A stretch of DNA of 64,000 nucleotides from the NCBI RefSeq assembly GCF_027533645.1, contig NZ_JAQAGY010000022.1, forward strand, positions 1-64,000, given 5' to 3'. Below, in pieces: positions 42,403-50,633 of the stretch. The notes beneath the pieces are model-generated. The model saw nothing but the letters and a program-made list of their open reading frames with translations, was not told the origin of the DNA and did not search any database. How positions within the stretch are numbered: the stretch's first letter is position 1; each line of letters opens with the position of its first letter. The stretch comes from Paenibacillus caseinilyticus. Lineage in GTDB: Bacteria; Bacillota; Bacilli; Paenibacillales; NBRC-103111. The position numbers were made by a program, and so were the translations under genes.

Positions 42403-43938
42403 CTATGACTTGACTCTCAGGGGCCGCTGCCATGCGCCGTCGGCGGTTAGCGTCTCCTGCGTCTGCGAACCCGGCTGCGGTACCGCCAGATCCCACTTCC
42501 GCAGCTTCGCGACGAAGGACTCCCCTTCGGAGAAAAGCTTGATCCCCTTGGACTCTTCGCCGGGATAGATGCGGGCCGTCATCACCTTGCGCCCTCCCTG
42601 GATGAACACTTCCACGGAGGAACGGTCCACGAAGATCCGCAGCGCCAGCCTGTTCCTCTCCAGCACGGCTTCGGTACGGCGCTCGCCTCCCGGCCCGGTG
42701 CCGGAACGGTTGCGGTTCAGCACCAGCTTTTCTTCCGCAGCAAGGTACGCTACTACGGTCTCTTCATCGCTGCTAGTCCTCAGTTTCACGCCGAAGACGG
42801 ATGCCTGGCGCGCCTCGAACTCCACCTGAAGCTCATAGCTGTCGCCGCCCGTCTCGAGCTCCAGCTCCCCCTGCAGGGCGGTGCCCTGAAGCTCATACGG
42901 ATCGGTGCGGTACGCCTCAATCTCCTGGACCGGGCGGAACCTGAGGTCTCCGTCCAACAGCACTACCTCCCGCGGCAGCGTCATGGCTCCGGCCCAGTGA
43001 TGCCCGTCCTGCGTCGGCATGCCGCTCTCCCACATATCCATCCATCCGATGAGAATGCGGCGTCCCCGTTCATCCGATGCCGTCTGCGGTGCATAGAAGT
43101 CAAAGCCGTAATCGACGGGGCGGCAGAGGCTGTAGTCAAACTGTCCCTTGGCCAGGTCCAGGTCCCCGATCATATAAGTGGTCGAGTGCAGGTTCTGGTA
43201 ATCATCCCCTTGGGCGGGTACCCGCTGCGGCGACATTACAAGAATATCCCGCCCCTCCAGGCGGAAGAAGTCGGGGCATTCCCAATTGTCGCCAAGCGAC
43301 CCGTCGCTTTTCGCAGGAATACCCGCGAATTCCCATGTCAGCAGATCCTGCGACCGGTAGAGCAGTACAAGCCCATTCCCCCGGCCGTCATTGGATCCCA
43401 GCACAGCATAATAGAAGCCGTCCCGTTCGAATACCTTCGGATCGCGAAAATCTTTGCGGGAGACCCCCTCTGGAATCTGCTGCAGCCCGATGACCGGATT
43501 CGCGTCCGCTTTAACGAAATTCACCCCGTCCCCCGAGACAGCAAGGCTCTGGGTCTGATAATAATCCTTGTCTTTGTCCGGCCCGGTAACCACATGTCCC
43601 GTGTACATCAATACCAGCGTGCCGTCCTTCTCCACCGCACTGCCTGAGAAGCATCCCCCGCTGTCATACGGCATGTCCGGCGCGAGGCCGACAGGAAGGT
43701 ACTCCCATGAGATAAGGTCGCGGCTGACCGCATGCCCCCAGTGCATCGGTCCCCAGACCGACGCGTAAGGGTAATGCTGGTAGAACAGATGGTAGGCTCC
43801 GCCGTAGTGGATGAATCCGTTCGGATCGTTCATCCAGCCGAGCTCGGGCATGAGATGATAGTTTAGGCGGTACGCCTCCCGGACTTCATGTTTGTGATCG
43901 GATATGTAACGGTCGGCTTGCTCTTTCGTGTACTGGAT
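42403..43938 (-). CDS. GH32 glycoside hydrolase (sucrose/fructan hydrolase) with non-canonical start
   Basis: A 511-aa family 32 enzyme that hydrolyses beta-fructosides. Catalytic motifs are WMNDPNG (nucleophile Asp), FRDPKVF (transition-state Asp) and WECPDFF (acid/base Glu), then a C-terminal beta-sandwich (DRSSVEVFI). GAGGGAGGG lies six bases before ATC 43938, at exactly the place where homologues begin (M)xYTKEQAD. There is no ATG, GTG or TTG there; the first in-frame Met is inside the catalytic motif region. Either ATC initiates or an ATG was lost. It is the last gene of the importer operon. Confidence 0.9.
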   Translation of the reverse strand: MQYTKEQADRYISDHKHEVREAYRLNYHLMPELGWMNDPNGFIHYGGAYHLFYQHYPYASVWGPMHWGHAVSRDLISWEYLPVGLAPDMPYDSGGCFSGSAVEKDGTLVLMYTGHVVTGPDKDKDYYQTQSLAVSGDGVNFVKADANPVIGLQQIPEGVSRKDFRDPKVFERDGFYYAVLGSNDGRGNGLVLLYRSQDLLTWEFAGIPAKSDGSLGDNWECPDFFRLEGRDILVMSPQRVPAQGDDYQNLHSTTYMIGDLDLAKGQFDYSLCRPVDYGFDFYAPQTASDERGRRILIGWMDMWESGMPTQDGHHWAGAMTLPREVVLLDGDLRFRPVQEIEAYRTDPYELQGTALQGELELETGGDSYELQVEFEARQASVFGVKLRTSSDEETVVAYLAAEEKLVLNRNRSGTGPGGERRTEAVLERNRLALRIFVDRSSVEVFIQGGRKVMTARIYPGEESKGIKLFSEGESFVAKLRKWDLAVPQPGSQTQETLTADGAWQRPLRVKS

Positions 43939-43958
43939 AAGGAGCCCTCCCTCGTGTT

Positions 43959-44792
43959 TTATTTGATGGAGCCCTGCATGACCCCTTGAATAATGTACCG
44001 CTGCGCGAACAAGTAGACCACGATGACCGGCAGTATCGTCAGCATCAGCCCCGCCATCAGCGGGCCGTAGTCCACGGTGTAGGTGCCGAAGAAGTAGAAG
44101 GTCGATAAGGGCAGCGTCCGCTCCTCCGGTTCGACGAGCACCAGGGACGGCAGCAGAAAGTCGTTCCAGATCCAGATCACATTCAGGATGGCGATCGTCG
44201 TGGTGGTCGGCGTGAGCACCGGGAAGACGATGCGGAAGAACGTCTGCGTACGCGTGCACCCGTCGATCATCGCCGCTTCCTCCAGCTCGGCGGGAATGCT
44301 TTTGACGAAGCCGTGATAGATGAACACCGCCATTGAGCTTCCGAACCCGACGTACATATAGATCAGCGACCACTTGCTGTCGAGCATGCCGATCGAGCCG
44401 TAGATCTTCACGAGCGGAATCATCAGCGCCTGGAACGGAATGATCATCGAGGAGAGCATGAGGAAGAACGTGTATTGATTGAAGCGGGTCTGGTGGCGGA
44501 CCAAGTAGTGCGCCGTCATGGAAGAGAACAAGGACAGGAGCAGCACGCTGACGGCCGTGATGATCACCGAGTTCACGAAGGCGTCCATATAATTCATTTT
44601 GGAGAAAGCGCTGGTATAGTTGGACAGATTCCAGTCGGTCGGCAGCGCCAGCGGGCTGGACGTGATCTGCTTGTTCGCCTTGAACGAATTGACGAAGAGC
44701 AGGATGAACGGAACGATAAACAGGAAGAGGCCGGCGGTCAGCAGCGCAACCTGGGCCCATGAAGCGGAAGCTTTGTTCCCTGCAGCTTTCAT
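43959..44792 (-). CDS. carbohydrate ABC transporter permease (MalG-type)
   Basis: A 277-aa inner-membrane permease with six helices and the EAA loop ELEEAAMIDGCTRTQTFFRIVFP that contacts the ATPase. It is the second of two permeases; its ATG overlaps the upstream permease stop (TAATG). No ATPase gene is present, so a shared MsmX-like ATPase is expected. The context with GH32 suggests import of sucrose or fructo-oligosaccharides. Confidence 0.95.
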   Translation of the reverse strand: MKAAGNKASASWAQVALLTAGLFLFIVPFILLFVNSFKANKQITSSPLALPTDWNLSNYTSAFSKMNYMDAFVNSVIITAVSVLLLSLFSSMTAHYLVRHQTRFNQYTFFLMLSSMIIPFQALMIPLVKIYGSIGMLDSKWSLIYMYVGFGSSMAVFIYHGFVKSIPAELEEAAMIDGCTRTQTFFRIVFPVLTPTTTTIAILNVIWIWNDFLLPSLVLVEPEERTLPLSTFYFFGTYTVDYGPLMAGLMLTILPVIVVYLFAQRYIIQGVMQGSIK

Positions 44793-45676
44793 TACGCTTC
44801 CACCTCCATCTTCTTGCTGAAGTATACCTGCACCAGTGTCACAGCCGTGACGAGAAGGAACAAGATGAACGCTTCCGCCTGGCCTACCCCGTAATCATGA
44901 GAGCGGAACGCCTTCTCGTACACATGCATGGCAACCATCTCCGTGCTCTTGAACGGCCCGCCCTTCGTCAGGGCGAAGTTCACGTCATAGACCAGGAATC
45001 CCCGCTGCAGCGACAAGAAGACGCAGACGATGAATGACGGGACGATCATCGGCAGCACCATGCGCCGCAGCCGGGTCCAGCCGCTGGCGCCATCGATGGA
45101 GGCCGCCTCGAGAATATCCTTCGGCACGTTCATCAGCCCCGCGACATAGATCACCATCATGTATCCGGCATACTGCCAAACCGTTACAATAATGAGAGCC
45201 CAGAGCGCCTTGTCCGGCGTGGCGAGCCACGATGCCCGGAACAGTCCTATGCCGTAGGATTTCCCGAGATAGACCAGCACATTGGAGAAAATAAACTGCC
45301 AGATAAAGCCAAGAACAATCCCCCCGATCAGATTCGGAACGAAGAAGCCCGCCCGGAAGACGCTCTGCCCCTTGAGTCCGCTGGTCAGCAGATAGGCCAG
45401 ACCGAACGCTACCACGTTGATGCCCACCACGGTAGCTCCAACGAATTTCAGCGTGAGGTAGAACGATTTCCAGAAGTCCGTATCCTGAAACACCGAGACG
45501 TAATTCTCGAAGGCGACGAAGGTCAGCTCCGTCGAAATGCCGTCCCAATTCGTAAATGTGAGATAGATGCCGAAGACAAACGGCAGAATCATAACGGTCG
45601 TAAACGCAAACAACGTGGGGCCGGTGAACAGGAGCCGCGTACGGATCCGGTTGAGGCGCCCTTTCTCAGCGATCAT
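44792..45676 (-). CDS. carbohydrate ABC transporter permease (MalF-type)
   Basis: A 294-aa permease with six helices, starting MIAEKGRLNR at ATG 45676 after GGAAGGGAACTC. The EAA loop reads ILEAASIDGASGWTRLRRMVLP. It forms the heterodimeric channel with the next gene. It lies downstream of the binding-protein gene and an intercistronic hairpin, consistent with lower expression than the binding protein. Confidence 0.95.
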   Translation of the reverse strand: MIAEKGRLNRIRTRLLFTGPTLFAFTTVMILPFVFGIYLTFTNWDGISTELTFVAFENYVSVFQDTDFWKSFYLTLKFVGATVVGINVVAFGLAYLLTSGLKGQSVFRAGFFVPNLIGGIVLGFIWQFIFSNVLVYLGKSYGIGLFRASWLATPDKALWALIIVTVWQYAGYMMVIYVAGLMNVPKDILEAASIDGASGWTRLRRMVLPMIVPSFIVCVFLSLQRGFLVYDVNFALTKGGPFKSTEMVAMHVYEKAFRSHDYGVGQAEAFILFLLVTAVTLVQVYFSKKMEVEA

Positions 45677-45715
45677 GAGTTCCCTTCCTTTCCGGATGAA
45701 GCGGATATCCGCGGA

Positions 45716-45755
45716 TAAAAGCAATGGACAAGACGGTGTCCGTCTTATCCATTGC
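45716..45755 (-). terminator. intercistronic attenuating hairpin
   Basis: On the minus strand GCAATGGATAAGACGG pairs with CCGTCTTGTCCATTGC and is followed by TTTTAT, between the binding-protein and permease genes. It probably attenuates or stabilises mRNA so the binding protein is made in excess. Confidence 0.7.
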
Positions 45756-45809
45756 CGTAAGGCTGATGAATTGGCTTCGCGTAGCGACAGGCGTGCGTAT
45801 GCCGGAATG

Positions 45810-47129
45810 CTACTTGACGGACTTCCAGTAGCTCTCGATATCCTGGATCAGCTCCGCGCGGTCCCCTGTCTTGGACAGGTACTTCTGCATGGCTGCCCCA
45901 TTCTTCGCCCAGTGGTCAGCAGGCAGGGTGCCCATCGCTTCCTGCGTCTTGCCGCGTGCGATGTAATCCTTAAGGGACTTCGCCAGCGGGTCCTGCGGTT
46001 CCAGCTTGATATTCTTGAACGCCGGAATCACGCTTGCCTTGTTCACAAGGAAATCCTGCCCCTTCTCTTCATAGACCATCCAGTTCAGGAACGTCTTGGC
46101 GGCAGCGAGCTGCTCGGGCGTGCTTCTCTCCTTGTCGAGCACGAGCCGCTTGGAGACCGCGGCAGCGATCTGCGAGTTGCCGAAGTCTTCCGGGTTGTCG
46201 CTCAGAGGAACCGGGAGGAAGCCGTACTGTCCGCCGGCCGTATCGAAGCTCTGAATCTGCGGCCAGGCCCAGTTGCCCATGAACCATAGGCCTACTTCGC
46301 CCTTGCCGAGCACTTCGGGCCCCCGCTCGTACGTCCCCGACAATGCGGATGCCTCGTCGATGTTGTTCTTCATCAGGAGATCGAACGTATCCATAAGGCC
46401 GCCGAACACCTTATTGTTCGCCAGATCGCCTTTCCCGGCCTTGAGCTCCCCGATCCACGCCGCCACCTTCGCCGTATCCGGCGATTGGGCCGAGTAAGCA
46501 AGCGAGAGATAGTGGGCGCCGAGGGACCAATCCATGGGCGAGATGATCAGCGGAGCTGTGCCGGAGGCCTTGATCTGGCCCATCAGCTTCTCCAGATCCT
46601 GCCTCGTCTTGACCGAGGACGGATCGAAGCTGCCGCCCGCCGCCTTGTCCAGCACCGCCTTGTTATAGATCAACCCGAACCCTTCGATGGCCAGCGGGAA
46701 CGCGATCATCTTTCCGTCCACCGTGGAGCCGTCCAGGCTTTTGTCTACAGCGTCCGCCTTCCACTTCTCCCCCGAGAGATCGGCTACGCGGTCCTTGAAT
46801 TTGATCACGTCGGACGGGTCCAGCATCGTGATGGTAGCGGGGTTGCCCGAGGCGTACAGGGCGGATGCCTTCTCGAACGGCGACTGTCCGGCAGGAACCG
46901 GAATGATCTCCATCGCAATATCAGGATGATCCGTCTTGAAGACTTTGGCGGCTTCCTCGAGCTGCTGCTGGATCTCCCCTTTGGAGTTCAGGAAGGTGAT
47001 CTTCACTTCCTTCGATGCGCCGCCGGCACCTGCCGAATCCCCCTGCGGAGCCGATGAACTGCAGGCTGTAACCGTTGTCACCAGTGCCAAAGATAAGATC
47101 CATGCGCTCAGTCTCTTTCTACTTTTCAT
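45810..47129 (-). CDS. sugar-binding lipoprotein of the ABC importer (family 1)
   Basis: A 439-aa extracellular solute-binding protein. The signal peptide ends with lipobox TVTAC (Cys about residue 23), followed by a Ser/Gly linker and a two-lobed binding domain (ITFLNSKGEIQ, NPATITMLDPSD, GEVGLWFMGNWAWPQ). ATG 47129 follows GGGGGAAGC; an upstream in-frame ATG lies between promoter and binding site. It is the first gene of the operon and probably delivers sucrose or fructo-oligosaccharide to the two permeases. Confidence 0.93.
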   Translation of the reverse strand: MKSRKRLSAWILSLALVTTVTACSSSAPQGDSAGAGGASKEVKITFLNSKGEIQQQLEEAAKVFKTDHPDIAMEIIPVPAGQSPFEKASALYASGNPATITMLDPSDVIKFKDRVADLSGEKWKADAVDKSLDGSTVDGKMIAFPLAIEGFGLIYNKAVLDKAAGGSFDPSSVKTRQDLEKLMGQIKASGTAPLIISPMDWSLGAHYLSLAYSAQSPDTAKVAAWIGELKAGKGDLANNKVFGGLMDTFDLLMKNNIDEASALSGTYERGPEVLGKGEVGLWFMGNWAWPQIQSFDTAGGQYGFLPVPLSDNPEDFGNSQIAAAVSKRLVLDKERSTPEQLAAAKTFLNWMVYEEKGQDFLVNKASVIPAFKNIKLEPQDPLAKSLKDYIARGKTQEAMGTLPADHWAKNGAAMQKYLSKTGDRAELIQDIESYWKSVK

Positions 47130-47196
47130 GCTGCTTCCCCCGTTCGACGAATGGTTTGTTCTGTAGCAGGTGATGATGAGTACCGCTTTCAAACGT

Positions 47197-47226
47197 ATTA
47201 TAGTGCGGGTTCCGGCAATATGTCAA
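47197..47226 (-). promoter_or_regulatory. sigma-A promoter of the sugar importer operon
   Basis: On the minus strand TTGACA (47226-47221) and TATAAT (47202-47197) are both perfect, with an 18-base spacer, 70 bases before the binding-protein start. The -35 lies inside the LacI-type operator. Confidence 0.85.
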
Positions 47227-47239
47227 TCGTTTGACATAT
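47218..47239. promoter_or_regulatory. LacI-type operator
   Basis: A 22-bp palindrome, ATATGTCAATC / GTTTGACATAT, matches in 10 of 11 half-site positions with the central CG step typical of LacI/GalR operators. A second, weaker site (ATCAATCC...TTTGACATA) follows at about 47236-47255. It overlaps the -35 of the importer promoter and lies next to the lacI-type gene, so it is the likely binding site of that regulator. Confidence 0.8.
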
Positions 47240-47260
47240 CAATCCTTTGACATACCATAT

Positions 47261-47295
47261 AAAAAAACAGCGAACCCTTATGCAGCAAGGGTTCG
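47261..47295 (-). terminator. terminator of the LacI-type regulator gene
   Basis: CGAACCCTT (47271-47279) and AAGGGTTCG (47287-47295) form a hairpin. On the minus strand it is followed by TTTTTTT. Confidence 0.9.
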
Positions 47296-47309
47296 TGGGA
47301 ATAAAAAAG

Positions 47310-48287
47310 TTAAGTCGTTTCCCGTTCAACCAGTTCAACAGGAAGAATATGCTCGCGGACGGCAAGCTCCTCGTCCATCTGCTTCATGATGAGCTCCACG
47401 GCCAGCCGCCCGATCTCACCGATCGGCTGCCTTACGGTCGTCAGCGCCGGATGCAGCCAGGAGGCCGCATTCACGTCGTCATAGCCGACGATCCGCACAT
47501 CCTGCGGTATCTCTTTGCCGAGCCTGCGGCAGATCTTGGCCGCGAAGGCCGCGATGATGTCGGAGGTGGCGAAGACCCCGTCAATGTCGGGATGCTCCCT
47601 GAATAATTCTTCGATCTTCACCTCGTATTGATTCTGGTCGAATACGTTCATATCCGTCTGCACGACGACATGCTGAATCCCATGCTGCCGCACGGTATCC
47701 AGGAAGGCGTCCGTTCTCCGGTTAGCCAGCAGCTGCAGCTCCAGATTCCCGCAGATATGCGCGATTTTGCGGCATCCTTTGACCACCAGATGCTGCGCCG
47801 CGAGCTCACCGCCCCGGTAATTGTCCGCCGAGATATACGGGATGCTCTCATCGATGAGCCGGTCGACCGTCACGATCGGATGCCGGAGGTTGCGGTATTC
47901 TTCCACCTCCAGCGTATGGGAGCCCATGATAATGCCGTCTACCCGGTTGCGCTTCATCATCTCGATATAATCCCGCTCCTTCGCCGGATCGAGGTGGGAG
48001 TTGCACAGCAGCACCTTGAATCCGCTGCGGTGGGCGTGGAATTCCACATGGCTTGCCAGCTCGCCGAAGAAGGGATGAGATACGTTCGGAACGATGAGTC
48101 CGATGAGATTGGACTGCTTTTTGAGCAGTGAACGGGCAATTTCGTTAGGCTGGTAATGGAGCGCTTCCATCGTCTCGTACACCTTACGGCGCGTCGCCTC
48201 GCTGATATATCCTCTGTTATTGAGCACGCGGGACACCGTCGTCACCGAGACGCCCGCTTTTGCCGCTACATCGTTTATCGTTGCCAT
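47310..48287 (-). CDS. LacI-family transcriptional regulator
   Basis: A 325-aa repressor with an N-terminal LacI helix-turn-helix (TINDVAAKAGVSVTTVSRVLN), hinge helix (YQPNEIARSL) and a periplasmic-binding-like sugar domain (GIIMGSHTL, AHICGNLELQLLANRR, DGVFATSDIIA). It is placed to control the importer/GH32 operon from the palindrome at 47218, responding to sucrose, fructose or a related sugar. It has its own terminator, so it is transcribed separately. Confidence 0.93.
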   Translation of the reverse strand: MATINDVAAKAGVSVTTVSRVLNNRGYISEATRRKVYETMEALHYQPNEIARSLLKKQSNLIGLIVPNVSHPFFGELASHVEFHAHRSGFKVLLCNSHLDPAKERDYIEMMKRNRVDGIIMGSHTLEVEEYRNLRHPIVTVDRLIDESIPYISADNYRGGELAAQHLVVKGCRKIAHICGNLELQLLANRRTDAFLDTVRQHGIQHVVVQTDMNVFDQNQYEVKIEELFREHPDIDGVFATSDIIAAFAAKICRRLGKEIPQDVRIVGYDDVNAASWLHPALTTVRQPIGEIGRLAVELIMKQMDEELAVREHILPVELVERETT

Positions 48288-48480
48288 ACCTGCCCCTTCT
48301 AAAGTAAGAGAATGTAAGGAAGCCGAAATCCCGGCAGGCGGCCGTTGCCGTCCCGGGTTTGGCAGAATCTTGCCCCCATTGTATCACAGGGGTGGGGGAA
48401 TTTTTACAAATTTCCGTACGGACGGGGACATATATTGGACGGAAAAGCTGAATACAATGTTACGGGCAGGTGAAATGAAC

Positions 48481-49002
48481 ATGGATTATGAGAGCATTGA
48501 GCTGCGGGCGGGAGATATTCTGACCGCTTGCGACAACGAATTGATGATCCCGACAGGGTATCTCGGCCACAGTGCGATCGCCATCGGACCGCAGCACCTG
48601 GTGGAAGCCGTGATGAACTACCCTTATATCCGCGTCGTTCCCAAGAAAGATTTCTTCGAACCCCATCCGACGGCCGCCGTCTATCGTCCGAAGGATCCGT
48701 CTGTCGGCACGAAAGCCGCCGAACTCGCCTACTCCTATTACCAACAGAGCGAACGCAACCGCAAGAGCGGGGTCGTCCGTCCGCCGTTCTCCTTCTCGCT
48801 TCAAGTGCCGCTGCACGACCCGTGGACCTCCGTCTACTGTTCCAAGCTCATCTGGCTGAGCTACTACTACGGCGCCGGCATCGCTCTGCACAACGATCAC
48901 GGCCTCTACACCCCCGAGGACATTGATACGTTCCTCAGCCGGGATCCGAACTTCCTGTGTGTCTACAGGCACCCCGAATTTCATTTCCTCTTCGACTCCT
49001 GA
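48481..49002 (+). CDS. YiiX-like permuted NlpC/P60 (papain-like) protein
   Basis: A 173-aa protein starting MDYESIELRAGDIL at ATG 48481, seven bases after AGGTGA. It has the circularly permuted papain-like pattern: GHSAIAIGP (catalytic His) near the N-terminus and SVYCSKLIW (catalytic Cys) near residue 120. Such proteins are amidases, peptidases or acyltransferases of lipid or cell-wall substrates. No signal peptide is seen. Divergent from the LacI gene. Substrate unknown. Confidence 0.75.
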   Translation: MDYESIELRAGDILTACDNELMIPTGYLGHSAIAIGPQHLVEAVMNYPYIRVVPKKDFFEPHPTAAVYRPKDPSVGTKAAELAYSYYQQSERNRKSGVVRPPFSFSLQVPLHDPWTSVYCSKLIWLSYYYGAGIALHNDHGLYTPEDIDTFLSRDPNFLCVYRHPEFHFLFDS

Positions 49003-49122
49003 GGAATGGTTAAACGAAGAGGGCGTCTACCCAAGTTCGCCCGCTTGGGGACACATGCCCAGCGCATCTCCACTCCTGCCACATAGAATATACAGAAATA
49101 ACAAATAAGGAGTGGTTAAACG

Positions 49123-49317
49123 ATGGCAGGATTTGGTGTAGACGCAGGGTTTGGTTTGGACGCAGGGCTTCACACACATGCACATCTCAACGCGCATACA
49201 GGGATGGGCGCAGGTTACGGTCACGGCCACGGCGTCGGCTACGGCGGCTTCACAACGGTTGGCGTCATCCTCGTACTCTTCATCCTTCTGGTTATCGTGA
49301 CTCGCACTTTCATCTAA
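49123..49317 (+). CDS. YjcZ-family small sporulation protein
   Basis: A 64-aa protein with a Gly/His-rich N-terminus (AGLHTHAHLNAHTGMGAGYG) and a C-terminal membrane helix (GVILVLFILLVIVTRTFI). The GYGG-F...LVLFILLVI layout is that of the short YjcZ/YczN sporulation proteins, although this one is longer and His-rich. AAGGAGTGG precedes the ATG. Function unknown. Confidence 0.75.
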   Translation: MAGFGVDAGFGLDAGLHTHAHLNAHTGMGAGYGHGHGVGYGGFTTVGVILVLFILLVIVTRTFI

Positions 49318-49399
49318 GAAAGCGGCCGCTTCCGCTCTGATCTAGAGCGGACCACGGCACACAGACCGGCTGGGCCTCCAGCGCCGGCCGGTCTGTCGG

Positions 49400-49657
49400 T
49401 CACGGAACCGGTACGCCGCTCGTACATACCGCCCCCTCAGGGGGCTTTTTTGCCGTGGCGATAATGTTCTTGCGCAGCAGACGGTTGACGACCTGCTCCA
49501 CGGTATATCCGGCCGCTTCGATTGCTGCAGTCCCGGCGGACAAGCTCTCTTCCAGCGGTGTACGCAGCGTGATATGCGTCATGGAACGCAGCCCCTCCTT
49601 GACCTGGCGGTTCATCTGTATACGCCGCTTGACGGCTTCTTTGCCGATCGACTCCAT
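49400..49657 (-). CDS. possible small hypothetical protein, 85 aa
   Basis: An open frame (MESIGKEAVKRRIQM...) directly after the terminator at 49684-49718. Composition is protein-like (amphipathic helices, TPLEESLSAGTAAIEAAGY), but the Shine-Dalgarno (AAGGAT) is 12 bases away and its 3' end overlaps the plus-strand terminator at 49431-49451. Could be spurious. Confidence 0.3.
   Translation of the reverse strand: MESIGKEAVKRRIQMNRQVKEGLRSMTHITLRTPLEESLSAGTAAIEAAGYTVEQVVNRLLRKNIIATAKKPPEGAVCTSGVPVP
49431..49451 (+). terminator. plus-strand terminator after the YjcZ-like gene
   Basis: GCCCCC and GGGGGC form a tight hairpin followed by TTTTTT. Confidence 0.75.
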
Positions 49658-49683
49658 GAAGTGGATCGCATCCTTCGGCGCCC

Positions 49684-49718
49684 AAAAAAGCCGGCAGGGC
49701 ATCCCGCCCCGCCGGCTC
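49684..49718 (-). terminator. terminator of the 111-aa gene
   Basis: On the minus strand AGCCGGCGGGGCGGG pairs with CCCTGCCGGCT, followed by TTTTTT, about 36 bases past the stop at 49754. Confidence 0.85.
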
Positions 49719-49753
49719 TTCTCTTGCTCCGCTGCCCAGACCGTAGACTTCCG

Positions 49754-50089
49754 TTACTTGGCAGTAATCTGATACGTCGCCCGTTCGGTCACGAGGCGGA
49801 GCGCCTCCCCCTGCTCGCTTCCGTGCCACTCGCCCGCGAGCGGAATCTCATACTGATCCTGCGGGAGCGGAGGATTCTCCTCCCCGTTCAGGATCGTACC
49901 GCTTCCATGCAGTACAAGTTCCCGGCGCGGGATATAGTCGTCCCCCCGGTTTGGAATCCCGTCCCGGCAGCTTACATTCTCCAGCCTGATGCTCGTGAGG
50001 TCAAGGTCCTCCTGCTCCCTCTTCTCAATCTGAAGCGTTTGTCCCTTATGCGAATCCAGCCATGCCGTGATCTGATCCAGCTGTGTCAT
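49754..50089 (-). CDS. hypothetical protein, 111 aa
   Basis: A soluble protein starting MTQLDQITAWLDSHKG at ATG 50089, nine bases after GGGAGG; an ATG three codons earlier sits on that site. The predicted fold is mostly beta (LQIEKREQEDLDLTSIRLENV, YEIPLAGEW, ALRLVTERATYQI), suggesting a small beta-barrel. No family is recognised. It ends in a good terminator. Confidence 0.75.
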   Translation of the reverse strand: MTQLDQITAWLDSHKGQTLQIEKREQEDLDLTSIRLENVSCRDGIPNRGDDYIPRRELVLHGSGTILNGEENPPLPQDQYEIPLAGEWHGSEQGEALRLVTERATYQITAK

Positions 50090-50219
50090 GCTTCTCATCC
50101 TCCCTGGTTCGGTTTTTCATTCCTGCCGTCTCATCTTGGTAGTATAGGCAGAATGCCGCCCTTTCTACACGCAGCATGACTCTTTTTACCCGGGGGCCGC
50201 GGAGGACAAACGAAGCCAC

Positions 50220-50378
50220 TTAGAAGACGGCGTGCTGGCGCAGGAAGCCTGACTGTCGGAGTTCGCGGCTAGGGGGCAGAAGGAGCTGGAGGTCCAAGCG
50301 AAGCTGCCCGCCATCCGCTCCAAAACGGAGAATGTCGCCTGTCTCGAGGAGCGCATTCCCGAGCTGGAGGAAGCCGTG
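50220..50378 (+). pseudogene. decayed fragment of a yhgE/pip coiled-coil region
   Basis: Translated on the plus strand this stretch reads LEDGVLAQEA-stop-LSEFAARGQKELEVQA, then KLPAIRSKTENVACLEERIPELEEA. It aligns without gaps to residues about 192-245 of the intact YhgE/Pip protein at 57454 (ENGVLALEA..., LEERIPQLEEA), including the coiled-coil repeat. It has an in-frame stop at 50250 and neither a start nor a membrane domain. Homology ends abruptly near 50378, where the AT-rich zone begins. Confidence 0.85.
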
Positions 50379-50384
50379 TTTGTT

Positions 50385-50606
50385 TTAGTATAGCGTTGGA
50401 ATCGGGGAACAATGGAAGGAAACCACATTTCTCAATGCAATGGAATATGGATTCCATCTTCCGCCGAAAAACCTGTATCCATACACTCTTGATTCCCCGA
50501 CAGTCGTCACAAAAAACCAGAAATTGTCTCCGTTTCTAAGCCACATATACGTGAATCGATACAAACAATGTTGAAGACCCCAGGGATTCTGAGCGTATGG
50601 AGACAC
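50385..50606 (-). CDS. small aromatic-rich hypothetical protein, possibly truncated
   Basis: A 73-aa frame starting at GTG 50606 with no visible ribosome binding site. The product is rich in Trp, Tyr, Phe and Arg (FTYMWLRNGDNFWFF, YGYRFFGGRWNPY), suggesting a compact beta-sheet protein; similar short aromatic proteins occur in Bacillales spore formers. The frame ends at the edge of the pip fragment. It could be a real gene or a remnant. Confidence 0.45.
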   Translation of the reverse strand: MSPYAQNPWGLQHCLYRFTYMWLRNGDNFWFFVTTVGESRVYGYRFFGGRWNPYSIALRNVVSFHCSPIPTLY

Positions 50607-50633
50607 TTGTTGCGTATATCAGGGATATCAGCC

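Noticed and set aside
50186..50428. 80-codon minus-strand frame across the pip fragment
   Set aside because: It is antisense to the recognised pip remnant and crosses the composition boundary; no start signal.
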